Notes under the pieces: generated by a model
Database searches by the model: none
What the model was told of the DNA's origin: nothing
What the model saw: only the letters and a program-made list of their open reading frames with translations
Made by a program: the position numbers and the translations under genes
Shown: piece after piece, positions 63,848-64,000 of the stretch
Layout of the letters: the number at the start of each line of letters is the position of its first letter
Numbering within the stretch: position 1 is the stretch's first letter
Source: Sphingomonas sp. LY29
Lineage (GTDB): Bacteria > Pseudomonadota > Alphaproteobacteria > Sphingomonadales > Sphingomonadaceae
Direction of reading: 5' to 3'
Assembly: GCF_035593985.1 (NCBI RefSeq)
Contig: NZ_CP141587.1
Location: 1,796,001 to 1,860,000, forward strand
DNA length: 64,000 bases

Positions 63848-64000
63848 TTAGAAATCGACCTTGTCGTAGTGGGCAGGGGGCACGATGACTTCCATCCGCT
63901 CGCCGAGCAGGGGGCGGAAGCAGGGGCGGCTCTTCATCACCGCATACCAGTCCTTGGTCTGCTTGTGCCCGCGCCAGTCGAGCGCTCCGAGGTAGTCGAT
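63848..64000 (-). CDS. Glutathione S-transferase family protein, C-terminal part only
   Basis: The gene runs out of the window; 50 C-terminal residues are visible before the TAA stop. They read IDYLGALDWRGHKQTKDWYA, MKSRPCFRPLLGERM and PPAHYDKVDF, the typical end of a bacterial glutathione S-transferase (the R-P-S-FRP-LL-D region in the C-terminal helical domain). The N-terminal glutathione-binding domain is outside. It is upstream of the methyltransferase gene on the same strand, with 104 bases between. Confidence 0.75.
   Translation of the reverse strand: MDYLGALDWRGHKQTKDWYAVMKSRPCFRPLLGERMEVIVPPAHYDKVDF

Overview
The window is a gene-dense, high-GC stretch of chromosome from an alphaproteobacterium. 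The best guess is the order Sphingomonadales (a Sphingomonas-like organism). This rests on gene content and order: bamD-recN-ligA, yajC-secD-secF, nadD-rsfS-rlmH-envC-ctpA, mutY-DUF721-dsbA-smc, ybgF-tilS near ftsH, a TonB receptor with a PiuC hydroxylase, ubiquinone genes (coq7, ubiG), and 1 to 4 nt start/stop overlaps. It also rests on the family resemblance of the proteins. No search was run, so the genus is an inference. Nothing phage-like, transposon-like or CRISPR-like was seen, and no gene-free stretch exceeds 300 bases.

Layout. 1-3.4 kb: an esterase tail, then the HslVU protease operon with a D-amino-acid-oxidase-like gene wedged between hslV and hslU. 3.3-4.3 kb: a DUF2459 protein and tRNA-Pro(GGG). 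4.4-13.4 kb: yajC-secDF, bamD, recN, a dienelactone hydrolase, a DUF1697 protein, ligA and a small membrane protein. 13.4-17.3 kb (minus strand): prmA, a subclass B3 metallo-beta-lactamase, an SDR and a soluble chemoreceptor. 17.4-22.5 kb: sdhCDA without sdhB, creD and a LOG-family protein. 22.5-30.4 kb: DUF1801, a membrane cytochrome c, nudC and mutY on minus; DUF721, a DsbA-like lipoprotein and smc on plus. 30.4-34.5 kb: an iron-uptake group (PepSY reductase-like protein, TonB receptor, PiuC). 34.5-37.7 kb: a putative DNA-repair operon (radical SAM, hemerythrin, UdgX fusion) with an SOS-type LexA box at its head. 37.9-45.1 kb: a DUF885 hydrolase, then a long minus-strand operon from nadD down to coq7. 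45.2-53.2 kb: DUF3667, two paralogous secreted proteins, ftsH, a lipoprotein, an AspH-type hydroxylase, a Cys-repeat protein, an iron permease-like protein and tilS. 53.2-61.2 kb (mostly minus): ybgF, a rodZ-like gene, ptsP, a short plus-strand gene, a lipoprotein, a nitronate monooxygenase and lysC. 61.2-64 kb: ubiG, two methyltransferases and the tail of a glutathione S-transferase.

How the genes fit together. Most of the window is housekeeping: protein quality control (HslVU, FtsH, CtpA, DsbA/DsbB), envelope assembly (SecDF-YajC, BamD, EnvC, YbgF), DNA repair and chromosome upkeep (RecN, LigA, MutY, SMC, UdgX), ribosome and tRNA maturation (RsfS, RlmH, PrmA, TilS) and respiration. The more unusual items are: (i) the oxidase inside hslVU, which reads as a circular permutation of the D-amino-acid oxidase fold; (ii) the radical SAM-hemerythrin-UdgX operon behind a GTTC-N7-GTTC box; (iii) four GACGAAC repeats spaced 21/14/21 nt over the creD promoter; (iv) a long near-perfect inverted repeat upstream of ftsH. 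Accessory genes tend to sit inside conserved operons, joined by very short spacers.
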